Shown here: positions 34,224-43,237 of the stretch, piece after piece | How positions within the stretch are numbered: the stretch's first letter is position 1 | Layout: every line of letters starts with the position of its first letter | NCBI RefSeq assembly: GCF_030815985.1 | Contig: NZ_JAUSXM010000001.1 | Location: 1,116,001-1,180,000 of the forward strand | Direction of reading: 5' to 3' | DNA: 64,000 nucleotides | DNA from: Paenibacillus sp. W2I17 | GTDB lineage: Bacteria; Bacillota; Bacilli; Paenibacillales; Paenibacillaceae | The notes under the pieces: model-generated | Seen by the model: the letters and a program-made list of their open reading frames with translations, nothing else | The model's database searches: none | What the model was told of the DNA's origin: nothing | Translations under genes and position numbers: made by a program

Positions 34224-35576
34224 ATGGATGCAGAAAACCTCCATTACTTTGAAAAAGCACCAATCGCCAAAGCCGTAGCTCACTTTGCTGTCCCAATGAT
34301 GCTAGGCACGTCAATGAGTGTTATTTACTCCATCTTGAATGCCTATTTCCTTGGCACACTGGGTAACACGGCAATGTTAACCGCACTCGCACTGACTTTA
34401 CCGTTATTTGCGGTCATTATGGCGTTAGGCAACTTAATTGGAATAGGTAGCGGTACATTTATCTCTCGTTTGCTGGGAGAGAAAAAAGTCGATAAATTGA
34501 AGCATGTTTCTTCATTTGCTTTCTACTGTAGTTTAGTTCTCGGAATTATTGTGATGGCCGTTGGCCTTCCGCTGATCGAACCAATCGTTCATGGGCTGGG
34601 GGCAACGCCAGAGTCCTTCGGATTCACGAAAGAGTATGTCACGATTATGCTTATGGGTTCACCCTTTGTCATCTTATTCTTCACCTTGGAGAATATCGTG
34701 CGCTCAGAAGGTTCAGCAATGACTTCTATGACCGGTATGATTCTCAGTGTTGTTATAAATATTATCCTCGATGCGCTATTCATTTTTGTCTTCCATTGGG
34801 GCGTGATTGGCGTTGCATCTGCTACCGTCATCTCCAACTTGGTTGCGAGTGCATTTTACGCTTACCATATGAGTTATAAGAGTCAATTCTTAACCGTCTC
34901 CCTAAAATGGTTCAAGGTGACCAAGGATATCCTGAGCAATGTGTTCAAAATCGGTGTTCCCGTCTTTGTTATGAGTGTCTTCTTGGGTGCAATGTCGCTT
35001 ATTCTTAATCTTTTTCTTGTTGAATATGGAGATCAGGCTGTTGCGGGGTATGGAATCTCCTCACGTTTATTGCAATTTCCTGAGTTTATTCTGATGGGCT
35101 TGTGCGAGGGAGTTGTGCCGTTGATTGCCTTCTCATTCACAGCGAATAAATTACGCATGAAACAAACGATTGGATTCACGATCAAATCTATTTTGGCGTT
35201 AGCCGTCCTGTTTGGGGTTGTCGTCTATCTGATCTCTGACCACTTGATTGGTTTATTTACGACTGACCCGCAATTAATTGAAATGGGTAGCTACATTCTT
35301 CATGTGACCTTCTTATCCTTGTTTATTACAGGAATGACTTCTTTGTTTATGGGGATCTTCCAAGCAACAGCCCAAGGAACCGCGGCGTTTGTTATGTCCA
35401 TCATTCAAGGGATTACACTAATTCCTGTATTGTATATCGCTAATCAAATGAACGGCTTTCATGGAGTGATCTGGTCGCTCGTTATTGCGGATGCCGTGGC
35501 GTTCCTAGTTGGGGCCATCATGTTATATGTTTTGCGGACCAAATTGCAGCCGGATCTGGAACATTTGGTACAGTAG
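34224..35576 (+). CDS. MATE-family multidrug efflux transporter
   Basis: 450 aa with twelve transmembrane helices. It contains GIGSGTFISRLLGEKKVDKLKH and a GLCEGVVPLIAFSFTANKLRMKQ repeat, typical of MATE Na+/H+-coupled drug exporters. ATG at 34224 is used, with GAAGG upstream; the GTG at 34215 has no room for a Shine-Dalgarno site. It is controlled by the divergent TetR repressor. Confidence 0.92.
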   Translation: MDAENLHYFEKAPIAKAVAHFAVPMMLGTSMSVIYSILNAYFLGTLGNTAMLTALALTLPLFAVIMALGNLIGIGSGTFISRLLGEKKVDKLKHVSSFAFYCSLVLGIIVMAVGLPLIEPIVHGLGATPESFGFTKEYVTIMLMGSPFVILFFTLENIVRSEGSAMTSMTGMILSVVINIILDALFIFVFHWGVIGVASATVISNLVASAFYAYHMSYKSQFLTVSLKWFKVTKDILSNVFKIGVPVFVMSVFLGAMSLILNLFLVEYGDQAVAGYGISSRLLQFPEFILMGLCEGVVPLIAFSFTANKLRMKQTIGFTIKSILALAVLFGVVVYLISDHLIGLFTTDPQLIEMGSYILHVTFLSLFITGMTSLFMGIFQATAQGTAAFVMSIIQGITLIPVLYIANQMNGFHGVIWSLVIADAVAFLVGAIMLYVLRTKLQPDLEHLVQ

Positions 35577-35594
35577 TTATCCAAAAAAACGAAA

Positions 35595-35631
35595 GAAGGC
35601 AGGATAAGGGTATCCCCTCAATCCTGCCTTC
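35595..35631. terminator. Bidirectional terminator
   Basis: GAAGGCAGGAT pairs with ATCCTGCCTTC (11 bp). T-rich runs lie on both sides. It is shared by the MATE gene (plus) and the hydrolase gene (minus). Confidence 0.8.
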
Positions 35632-35667
35632 AATTATTGCAACACCGCAGTTCAATGATCAATCATC

Positions 35668-36651
35668 CTATTGGATTTGTTTCATGTAAGATTTGAATTC
35701 CTCGGCGATTTCTTTGTATTTCGTATGATGCAGGTAATGTGAACCTTCCATTGGGATCATTTTTCCTTGCGCGGATTGTTTCACTTGCTCCTCATGCAGC
35801 GGAATCCACTGCGGGTTTTTCTCGTTATTGGAAAGAACAAAGAGAAGCACTGGCAGATCACGAGGATACGTGAGTTTTTCTCCATTTTTGAAATTGGAAC
35901 CCAGGTGTTTAAGCTCATTAACTAATGTCGGATTTGTCGAGACTTGATTCGAAATCAACTTCATCTGTTCTTTGGTATGTTCATCGTATGCAAGTGATGC
36001 ATATGAATCACCACTCACTTTATTGAGTACTCTCATTAAGCCCGATTTTTGAAGGAATTTCATTAGGTTCAAAGGTAATTTAACATCCATGCCAGGTTGA
36101 TTCGGAACACTGCTATCGATTCCGACAAAAGCAGAGACTTCATCCGGATACGTGTTCACATACGTCGCTGCGTACAGTCCCGTGATGGAATGCCCCATCA
36201 GAATATAACGATCTATACCGAGCTGCTCTACAGCTTCATGAATTTCACTAACAATATTCTCGGTGGTTCTCTCCTTTTCGGTCTGGTCGCTTAATCCATA
36301 ACCGAAAGGCTCAATCGCCACAACTTTGTAATCAGGCGTCAATTCATCGATTAACAATTTGAAATCAAGTACTGGCGACGGGGTCCCTTGTCCGGGAAGT
36401 AGCACGATGGTTTGTTCGCCGCTTCCTTGAATGGACACATTCATATTCTTCCCATCGACATTGACATATTGGCCGTACGATTCGATTTTCTTTTTCTCGG
36501 CCCCATTACTTATCGTATGAACGACAAACGTGATGCCCATGAACAGCACCAGCGCGCCGACAATACCACCTATTATTTTTAACCATAAGTTCCGTTTTTT
36601 ACGGCCCTTAGTCCCCGTTGTTGTTACATCCACTGTTTCTGCCATATCCAT
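35668..36651 (-). CDS. Membrane-anchored alpha/beta hydrolase
   Basis: 327 aa. A basic stretch KGRKKRNLWLK precedes one transmembrane helix (about 17-40), so the catalytic domain faces outward. The oxyanion region is VLLPGQGTPSP, the nucleophile Ser lies in MGHSITG, and His in EGSHYLHHTK near the end completes the triad. An Asp in GIDSS or after the last strands would be the acid. The substrate is unknown. ATG at 36651 (MDMAETV) has GGAG close upstream; ATG at 36645 is also possible. Confidence 0.82.
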   Translation of the reverse strand: MDMAETVDVTTTGTKGRKKRNLWLKIIGGIVGALVLFMGITFVVHTISNGAEKKKIESYGQYVNVDGKNMNVSIQGSGEQTIVLLPGQGTPSPVLDFKLLIDELTPDYKVVAIEPFGYGLSDQTEKERTTENIVSEIHEAVEQLGIDRYILMGHSITGLYAATYVNTYPDEVSAFVGIDSSVPNQPGMDVKLPLNLMKFLQKSGLMRVLNKVSGDSYASLAYDEHTKEQMKLISNQVSTNPTLVNELKHLGSNFKNGEKLTYPRDLPVLLFVLSNNEKNPQWIPLHEEQVKQSAQGKMIPMEGSHYLHHTKYKEIAEEFKSYMKQIQ

Positions 36652-36764
36652 CTTCTCCTGTCCTTTATATCTGTAGAGCCGCTCTTGCGACATAGATATA
36701 TTGTAACCATGGAAGATGTCCCCTTCGTGACGGGAATATGAACGGAGTATGAACAAGCAAAAAA

Positions 36765-36793
36765 AGAGAGCTGCTTGTTAAAGCAGTTCTTCT
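36765..36793 (-). terminator. Terminator after the purine permease gene
   Basis: Minus: GAAGAACTGCTT, TAAC, AAGCAGCTCTC, then seven Ts. It ends the permease transcript upstream of the hydrolase gene. Confidence 0.75.
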
Positions 36794-36810
36794 TAGGATA
36801 AGACAGTTTC

Positions 36811-38109
36811 TTAGTGGTCCAGGAACACAAGCTGAATGAAGAACAATACCGCAAAAATGTAGAAGATTGGATGAACATCTTTACCTTTTCCACGAAGCAG
36901 CTTAAGTACCGGATAAAAGATGAAACCTACGCCGATGCCTGTCGCAATACTATGCGTCAATGGAGTAAGGATGATAATCAGGAAGGCAGGAAATGCTTCT
37001 TCGAGATCATCCCATTTGATTTTGCTGATAACGTTGATCATAAAGTATCCAACAATGATCAGTGCCGGAGAAGTAATCGCCGGAATGCTTGATATTACAC
37101 TTACGATTGGTGTGAAGAACAACGTCAGCGCAAGCAGAACACTTACCGTTACCGCTGTCAGTCCCGTTCTTCCTCCTGCAGCTACCCCTGTGCTGGATTC
37201 GATGTAAGCCGATGTTGGACTTGTTCCGAGCAAAGCACCTGAGGTTGTTCCTACGGCATCTGCCAATAATGCGCCACGCGAGCGTGGAAATTTACCATCC
37301 TTAAGCAATCCTGCTTGTTCAGCAACGCCGAGCATCGTGCCCGTCGTATCAAACAGCGTGATCAGCAGGAACGTAAATATGATCGTATACAAACCATTCG
37401 AGAATACCCCTGCCAGATCCAGTTGCAAAGCCGTTGACGCGAGGCCTTGAGGCATGGATACAATCGATTCCGGCATTTGGAATAGTCCCATGATCCAGGC
37501 AAGTATCGCTGTTACCACCATTCCGATGAAAAGGTAACCTTTCACATTGTAAGCCATCAGCACAACGGTAATAATCAATCCGATAATGGTCAGATAAGCC
37601 ATTGGCTCAGCCAAGTTTCCGATCGTAATCAAATTCGATTCTGAATCGGCAATAATCCCGGCATTTTGCAAACCTACCGTTGTAATAAACAATCCGATCC
37701 CTGCGGTTATGGCATGTTTTAAGCTAGCAGGAATTGCATCAAGCAACATGTAACGGAATGAAGTCAGTGATAAAATAATAAACAAAATCCCTGCTATAAA
37801 TACGGCTCCCAGTGCAACCTGCCAAGATACGCCATATCCGGCAACTACGCTATAGGCAAAGAATGCATTCAGGCCCATACCTGGTGCGATGACGATTGGA
37901 TAATTGGACCATATTCCCATAATCAGAGTACCCACAATACTTGCCAGTACCGTTGCTATGAATACTCCGTTAAAGTCCATGCCTGTGCTGCTGAGTATTC
38001 CTGGGTTTACGATAACTATGTATACCATTGTGAAAAATGTTGTAACCCCTGCGATAATTTCTGTGGGGATGGTCGTGCCTCGTTCTTTAAGTTTGAACCA
38101 TTTGTCCAT
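36811..38109 (-). CDS. NCS2/AzgA-type purine permease
   Basis: 432 aa, about twelve to fourteen helices. TTFFTMVYIVIVNPGILSS and GMGLNAFFAYSVV near the start, FDTTGTMLGVAEQAGLL and GTSPTSAYIESSTGVAAGGRTGLTAV in the middle are the AzgA/PbuG/PbuO signatures of guanine/hypoxanthine or adenine importers. ATG at 38109 is preferred over the TTG at 38127. A long leader with a PurBox-like site and an intrinsic terminator suggests double control by purine supply. Confidence 0.92.
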   Translation of the reverse strand: MDKWFKLKERGTTIPTEIIAGVTTFFTMVYIVIVNPGILSSTGMDFNGVFIATVLASIVGTLIMGIWSNYPIVIAPGMGLNAFFAYSVVAGYGVSWQVALGAVFIAGILFIILSLTSFRYMLLDAIPASLKHAITAGIGLFITTVGLQNAGIIADSESNLITIGNLAEPMAYLTIIGLIITVVLMAYNVKGYLFIGMVVTAILAWIMGLFQMPESIVSMPQGLASTALQLDLAGVFSNGLYTIIFTFLLITLFDTTGTMLGVAEQAGLLKDGKFPRSRGALLADAVGTTSGALLGTSPTSAYIESSTGVAAGGRTGLTAVTVSVLLALTLFFTPIVSVISSIPAITSPALIIVGYFMINVISKIKWDDLEEAFPAFLIIILTPLTHSIATGIGVGFIFYPVLKLLRGKGKDVHPIFYIFAVLFFIQLVFLDH

Positions 38110-38150
38110 GGTAAAGCCAGCCTCCAACTTTCAAATTATACTCCAAAGCT

Positions 38151-38219
38151 AAAAACAAAAAATCCTAATCTTCATATAGGATTGTAATATTGTCGCTCCT
38201 ATATTCGTTGTTAGGATTT
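38151..38219 (-). terminator. Leader terminator (attenuator) of the purine permease gene
   Basis: Outer arms AAATCCTAA/TTAGGATTT and inner arms ATATAGGA/TCCTATAT nest around a short loop, followed by TTTTTTGTTTTT on the minus strand. It lies about 40 nt before the gene start, so it could be an attenuator. Confidence 0.6.
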
Positions 38220-38293
38220 AAAGATTCAACAGCTAAGCTCTAAACTAAACATAAAGATACTCATATCTGTTTTCAACCTGAAGTCCATTTCGT

Positions 38294-38322
38294 ATTCTAA
38301 TTAAAATTACATGCTATGTCAA
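38294..38322 (-). promoter_or_regulatory. Sigma-A promoter of the purine permease gene
   Basis: TTGACA (38317-38322), 17 bp, TAGAAT (38294-38299): the -35 box is perfect and the -10 box differs from TATAAT at one position. Confidence 0.7.
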
Positions 38323-38346
38323 TGAATTAACGATTTGTTCACAGTT

Positions 38347-38359
38347 ATTTACGAACTAT
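38347..38359 (+). promoter_or_regulatory. Candidate PurBox (PurR site)
   Basis: ATTTACGAACTAT matches the Bacillus PurBox AWWWCCGAACWWT at 12 of 13 positions. A second, poorer box in the opposite orientation lies near 38379-38391. The location, about 60 bp upstream of the probable start point, fits PurR repression. Confidence 0.4.
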
Positions 38360-38433
38360 ACTGACATTATATCTTGTGTTCATTCGTTTTTAGAATAGAG
38401 TATGTACGTATGGCTCAATGTCTGCAATATATG

Positions 38434-38470
38434 AAGAAAGACTGCCAGCAATGTTCACTGACAGTCTTTT
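38434..38470 (-). terminator. Terminator of the small 42-aa gene
   Basis: Minus: AAAGACTGTCAG, a 9-nt loop, CTGGCAGTCTTT (one G-U). T-rich sequence follows. Confidence 0.7.
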
Positions 38471-38472
38471 CC

Positions 38473-38601
38473 TTAATTCGTAGTAGGTTTCTCTTCATAT
38501 TCGCTGGATAATTCTTTAAGCGATTTGATTTTGCCATGGGGATGCTGTTCTTGCTTTCGTGACTTCCAGGCAGCTTCTTTTCTTTTCTTCTGGTCAGCCA
38601 T
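38473..38601 (-). CDS. Small basic protein (DUF6254-like), 42 aa
   Basis: It starts MADQKKRKEAAWKSRKQ and contains PHGKIKSLKELSSEYEEKP. It resembles the very short, highly charged conserved proteins of Bacillales with an RKQxxxPHGKVKSxKELxxEY core (DUF6254). AGGAGG lies 9 nt before ATG and a terminator follows, so it is very probably a real gene. The function is unknown. Confidence 0.8.
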   Translation of the reverse strand: MADQKKRKEAAWKSRKQEQHPHGKIKSLKELSSEYEEKPTTN

Positions 38602-38736
38602 ACAAGATATCCTCCTCTGGAAACTGAGATGTATACTACTTCTTTATGATGTCATTCCTGGACAACTTTATTCTGCATGCATAGGTAATAAGAGAATTAG
38701 GCAAGCATATAAGACAATATATAGATAATTCAGAAG

Positions 38737-41700
38737 CTAATTGGCAGGCCCCAGATTAATCAAGCTAACTTCGGATAATGAGACGGTAGTGTCGCCATCT
38801 TGCACACCATCAATGTTACCCAGATCAAATGAAATTCGAGTATTCGCATAGCTGGCTTCTGTTGCATCAAATGTATACGTGAACTCCTGTTCTTCTGGAG
38901 TCAAATCAACTCGTGCCCCAAAGAAACCATGCCATTCATAGTTGGCAGCTGCGTCGACCCATCCAATCCCCAAACCCAATTTCCTGGACTTCACCGCTTT
39001 GGCTTTAAACGTCAATTTATATTTAAAACCTTGCTGTATGCCAAATCCTTCATTGATGACTTGACGATCCCATGGATGCTGTCCTGCATGACCAATCTTG
39101 GCTTGAAGCTGTTGATTGTTAACTTGCATCTCAAGGTCCGCTGCATTACCGTCCGCATGGGTAAACCAGCCTTCCTCACCTTTGGAGAAGTCTCCATTGG
39201 GGATAAGGTTAACATGAGCTGGCTGCCCTCCTTGATCTGCATTTGGATTAACTTCATATAATTGAACGTTTTTGATGTGAATCGAGTGTTCACCTGTAGA
39301 TAACGGATATCCTAATCCAAATGCAAGCATAGCTGCCGAATCGGAAGTATCCCCCATAGTGAAGGTGTAACTATACGACTTTTGATCGGCGGTTAATTCC
39401 ACTTCTTCTTCAAAATACTTCACAAAATCGCCTGCATTCTGAGAAAGAACCGCTTGCATGGATTTAGGACTTGAAGCAGATGCCTCGAAGGTAAATCGGT
39501 ACGTTTTGTTTGCATCCAGTTTGATCTGACCTTGTTGCAACAAAGCATCCCACCAATGTTCACTTGTACCAGGCAATTTAATCGTTAATCCTTCGCCCTC
39601 GTTATGTGAGGCTGTCAGATGATCAGGAATTAGCTCCCAATGATTCAGATCAGCTGTTAGCTCACTGTTCTGAATTTTGTTTTGTGAAATATCCACCCAA
39701 CGTGTATTATAATCTGCTCCTTCAAAATTCACATAATAGGGTTTGCCTGCTGTCAAGTTGACCCCTGGAAAATACACCGTTTTGTATGTTTGCCATCCAC
39801 CCGTGTCTCCTAGACTCAGGTCTGATTGTGCAACGGTTGTCCCTTGTTCATCCTGAATGCTGAACTGAACCTTGGAATCACTTTTTCCACTGGCCATTCG
39901 GGCAGACAGAACATAAACTCCGTCGTGAGCTACATCGATTTTATATTGCAGCAGATCTCCCTGATCCATGTAACTGACATGTTTTCCTCCTTCTACGGAG
40001 TCCTCCAGTTGTAAGCCCTGCATCATCCAGGCTTCGGTTGCAGGTACATGTGCGTAGCCATTCACTGACAGAGGTTTTCCGCGTTTCGTCAGACGAACAT
40101 TGTCCACGTATACCTTACCTTTAGAACTGCCAAATAACAGTCTTAGCTCGGATTGTGCGATTGATGCTCCATCTCCAATGATGATTTCTCCGGTAAATGT
40201 TTTCATTTCTTGGTTCAAGGAGAGGTTTTGTCCTTGATGAACCTCTACTGTATGCCCAGTACTGCTGACAACATCAATATCGATGCTTCGCGTTGTATCT
40301 GCCTTGGCATCTAAGGAGAAACCATACGTTGTATTCGCTTCCAACTTCAAATCCGGTTGGTTCACCGAAACTTGTTGTGGGTCACCATTCGTTTGAGTAA
40401 CATCAACAACCAGCTGGCGCTCCATAATCGGGAATTTCGAAAAGTTATTTACACTTATATTGGCTGCCGCACTGTCCTGAATGCTGCTTGACCAGAATCC
40501 CAGACGCTCCTTGCCCTGATCGAATGTGCCATTGTAAATAAAGTTGCCATCAGGTAGCGCGTTTCGTTCGACAGTTAACGGATCAGCTTCACCCACCTCG
40601 ATCAGTCTGACATTGGCAAACCAAACGGTTGTATCATCCAACCCCAGATTAAATTCGAATCTGGCATTGTTATCCGTGCCATCCCGCATATTGAAGGTAT
40701 AGTCATAGGATTGCCAATCTGTCGTGAGTGCAAAGGTGTTATCACCCGAATAATTGGTCCAACTTTTTTCAAATTGGTTCAGTTTGGACATGATTGTACG
40801 GTTAGCAGATGCTTTCGCATCAAATTGTATCTTGTACTTTTTGTTTTTCTTGATGTACATCGGCATCTGAGTGAGTTGAACCGAGTAGTTTTCAGTACCC
40901 GATGCATCAATGGTAACTTCTGCTGCTTTCCCTTTCTGCTCATCCGTTACAACTTTGACACTGCCAGCTCCATCAGCATTTGTGATGAATTTCCACTGAA
41001 GAGGCACTCCATTGTCTTCAGATCCTTCCGCAAAACGATCATTGTAGATTTGATTGCCATCGGCTTGTGGGTCCCGCTGTTGCACAGGCTCGATGGGATT
41101 TGTTGTTACATCAGGCCATGTGTCTATATTTTTGTAAGAATATACTCGCACAAAATCAACATTCATCTTTTCGGAAGTGAAGTTGCTTTCAGGTGCCCCC
41201 GGCCAGTCTCCTCCAACTGCCAGATTCAGAATCAGATAGAATGGACGATCAAATGGTGCAGGGAACGTATAATACTCGGGTTGGCCCGCGGCCTTCGTTT
41301 GCCAGTTGGTCACTTCATGATGCAGCTTTCCATCCACATAGAAACGAATCATACCCGGCAACCATTCCACTTGGAAATCATGATAATCGTCAGCGAAAGT
41401 TTCTCCCTTTGGAAGAGTAAGACTTCCCTGGTCATGTCCATGGGAGCCGTCAGGCTTCACACTGTCATAATGCAATGTGCTATATACCTTGTTATTACTT
41501 TCTTTGCCACCAATTAACTCCATAATATCGATTTCTCCAGAGGCAGGCCATCCACCATAATGTGCTTCATCTGTTGGCATCATCCATATGGCAGGCCACA
41601 TGCCTTTTTCAATCGGAAGCTTCGCACGTACAACTACTTTACCGTAGGTCCAGTCGCCTTTTCCCATGGAGATCAGTTTGCCAGAGCTGTAATCTTTACC

Positions 41701-43194
41701 GTTTTTCGGACCCTTTTTTGCTTCAATCTGCAACACGCTTCGATTCTGATCTTTTGTAATACGTGTGTTATCCGGGCTGTAATATTGCATTTCATTGTTA
41801 TAAACGAGTCCTGTATCCTGCACGGTCCATTTGGAAGAATCAATCGAAGGTCCGTTAAACTCATCATTCCAGACCAGCTCCCATTGATCATGCGGAATCG
41901 TTGTTGCTGGAACCGGTTTTTCGCCCGCCGGATTGCTTGGTGTCGATGGTGTAGACGGTGATTGCCCGTCTGGAGAAGATGGTGTGGGTGTACTTGTCAC
42001 ATTTGTTGAACCACCAGGCTGCGATGAAGCAGGTTGTTGGGCTTCACCCACCATGGATGTGCGCAATCCTTGTTTTACTTTCTCTCCGTTGATCACAACA
42101 TCATCGGCATCTACACTCAATTTTTGGATTGTACCTTTGGTATCCATTTGAGTCTGACTCGCTTCTGCATGAATATTCATGGAATCAATCAGGCTGTTTG
42201 AAGAGATCTCCAGAATGGATTTCTGCTTTACATGCATCTCCTGAATGTTACTTTCTTCCGTAATGGCAACTCTGACGGGTTCCCCTCGCTTGTCAACGAC
42301 TACTCGATTCAGCTTGGAGTTGTTAATGTTGATGGAATGGCTGCCTCCGCCTTTAATGATGACACTTCCTGTAACCGTTACGCCCTGAAGAACAACAGAT
42401 CCCTCGCCAATGCCTTCTGCCAGCAGCAGATTTCCATTAACAACCATATTTTTCAACGTGACATCCGTTGATTTAATAATCAAGTTGCCATTCACCCGGG
42501 ACCCATATATACCAGGAGCACTTTTCACATCTGCAATCATCGCCGACAACATTGTTGCCGTCTCTGCTCGTGTAATCGGTGCTTTGGGATTTAATTTGCC
42601 TTGGAAACCTTTAAGAATATTTTCGTTCACCAGATAGGTAAGCGCTTTCTTTGCATAACTGGAAATATCATCTGCATCATCAAATTTCAATTGTTCACTA
42701 TCTTCATTTGTAGCCGCTGAAAGTTGAAAAGCTCGATCTACCATAACCGCTGCATCTTGGCGTGTAATCGGTTGTTGTGGTGACAGATGTTCACGGTCTG
42801 TCCCTTCGATGATGCCAGAACCATTCGCTCGTACCATCACGTCATAATACCAATCGTCTGAAGTCATATCCGCATATGAACCAGTCGCCGCATTACCGGT
42901 GAAACCAAAGGCCCGATCCAGAATCATGACGAATTCAGCTCGGCTAATGACCTGACTGGGCTTGAATGCACCGTCCGTATAACCTTTCAATAAATTCAAG
43001 TCTTGCAACCGTGTAACTGCAGATTGTGACCAATGCTCAGTCAGGTCTGTATAGGGAACAGAGAAGTGCAGGCTTTTCGCCTGCACATTTCCCACCTCCG
43101 CTTGACCCTGTACACTTTCTGCTCCAGCAGTTGCTGGATAAACGAGAGAAGCCATTAAACTCCATGCCACCATACAGGCCAGTCCTTTTCTCAT
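38737..43194 (-). CDS. SLH-anchored GH16 endo-beta-1,3-glucanase (laminarinase-type), multidomain
   Basis: 1485 aa. The signal peptide ends ATAGAESVQ. Three SLH domains (about 45-220; LTEHWSQSAVTRLQDLNLLKGYTDGAFKP) anchor it to the cell wall. A beta-solenoid-like region (about 228-375) has the repeats GNLIIKSTDVTLKNM, GNLLLAEGIG and VTGSVIIKGGG. A Pro/Ser-rich linker precedes the GH16 domain (about 437-700). There the catalytic motif GEIDIMEL carries the nucleophile and acid/base glutamates, and IWMMP and FPAPFDRPFYLILNLAVGG are conserved neighbours. At least four CBM4_9/CBM6-like beta-domains complete the protein. It attacks mixed or 1,3-linked beta-glucan at the cell surface, and the products go to the adjacent transporter. 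Confidence 0.93.
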   Translation of the reverse strand: MRKGLACMVAWSLMASLVYPATAGAESVQGQAEVGNVQAKSLHFSVPYTDLTEHWSQSAVTRLQDLNLLKGYTDGAFKPSQVISRAEFVMILDRAFGFTGNAATGSYADMTSDDWYYDVMVRANGSGIIEGTDREHLSPQQPITRQDAAVMVDRAFQLSAATNEDSEQLKFDDADDISSYAKKALTYLVNENILKGFQGKLNPKAPITRAETATMLSAMIADVKSAPGIYGSRVNGNLIIKSTDVTLKNMVVNGNLLLAEGIGEGSVVLQGVTVTGSVIIKGGGSHSININNSKLNRVVVDKRGEPVRVAITEESNIQEMHVKQKSILEISSNSLIDSMNIHAEASQTQMDTKGTIQKLSVDADDVVINGEKVKQGLRTSMVGEAQQPASSQPGGSTNVTSTPTPSSPDGQSPSTPSTPSNPAGEKPVPATTIPHDQWELVWNDEFNGPSIDSSKWTVQDTGLVYNNEMQYYSPDNTRITKDQNRSVLQIEAKKGPKNGKDYSSGKLISMGKGDWTYGKVVVRAKLPIEKGMWPAIWMMPTDEAHYGGWPASGEIDIMELIGGKESNNKVYSTLHYDSVKPDGSHGHDQGSLTLPKGETFADDYHDFQVEWLPGMIRFYVDGKLHHEVTNWQTKAAGQPEYYTFPAPFDRPFYLILNLAVGGDWPGAPESNFTSEKMNVDFVRVYSYKNIDTWPDVTTNPIEPVQQRDPQADGNQIYNDRFAEGSEDNGVPLQWKFITNADGAGSVKVVTDEQKGKAAEVTIDASGTENYSVQLTQMPMYIKKNKKYKIQFDAKASANRTIMSKLNQFEKSWTNYSGDNTFALTTDWQSYDYTFNMRDGTDNNARFEFNLGLDDTTVWFANVRLIEVGEADPLTVERNALPDGNFIYNGTFDQGKERLGFWSSSIQDSAAANISVNNFSKFPIMERQLVVDVTQTNGDPQQVSVNQPDLKLEANTTYGFSLDAKADTTRSIDIDVVSSTGHTVEVHQGQNLSLNQEMKTFTGEIIIGDGASIAQSELRLLFGSSKGKVYVDNVRLTKRGKPLSVNGYAHVPATEAWMMQGLQLEDSVEGGKHVSYMDQGDLLQYKIDVAHDGVYVLSARMASGKSDSKVQFSIQDEQGTTVAQSDLSLGDTGGWQTYKTVYFPGVNLTAGKPYYVNFEGADYNTRWVDISQNKIQNSELTADLNHWELIPDHLTASHNEGEGLTIKLPGTSEHWWDALLQQGQIKLDANKTYRFTFEASASSPKSMQAVLSQNAGDFVKYFEEEVELTADQKSYSYTFTMGDTSDSAAMLAFGLGYPLSTGEHSIHIKNVQLYEVNPNADQGGQPAHVNLIPNGDFSKGEEGWFTHADGNAADLEMQVNNQQLQAKIGHAGQHPWDRQVINEGFGIQQGFKYKLTFKAKAVKSRKLGLGIGWVDAAANYEWHGFFGARVDLTPEEQEFTYTFDATEASYANTRISFDLGNIDGVQDGDTTVSLSEVSLINLGPAN

Positions 43195-43237
43195 CCTTCT
43201 TCCTCCCTCAGCTCAGTTATCCTTGCATTTGCATAGC

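Larger units (their letters stand above)
38128..38472 (-). promoter_or_regulatory. Leader and promoter region of the purine permease gene
   Basis: This gap holds the following, in transcription order: a possible PurBox (38347-38359); a promoter with TTGACA at 38317-38322, a 17-bp spacer and TAGAAT at 38294-38299; a leader of about 180 nt; and the terminator at 38151-38219. I found no canonical purine-riboswitch core such as TTTCTACC. Confidence 0.7.

Noticed and set aside
38128..38316. Purine riboswitch in the permease leader
   Set aside because: The typical core, including TTTCTACC and the paired loop motifs, was not found by eye. Only a terminator hairpin is supported.
40711..41517. 268-codon plus-strand open frame
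   Set aside because: It is the antisense shadow of the GH16 gene, has no Shine-Dalgarno site and an implausible composition.
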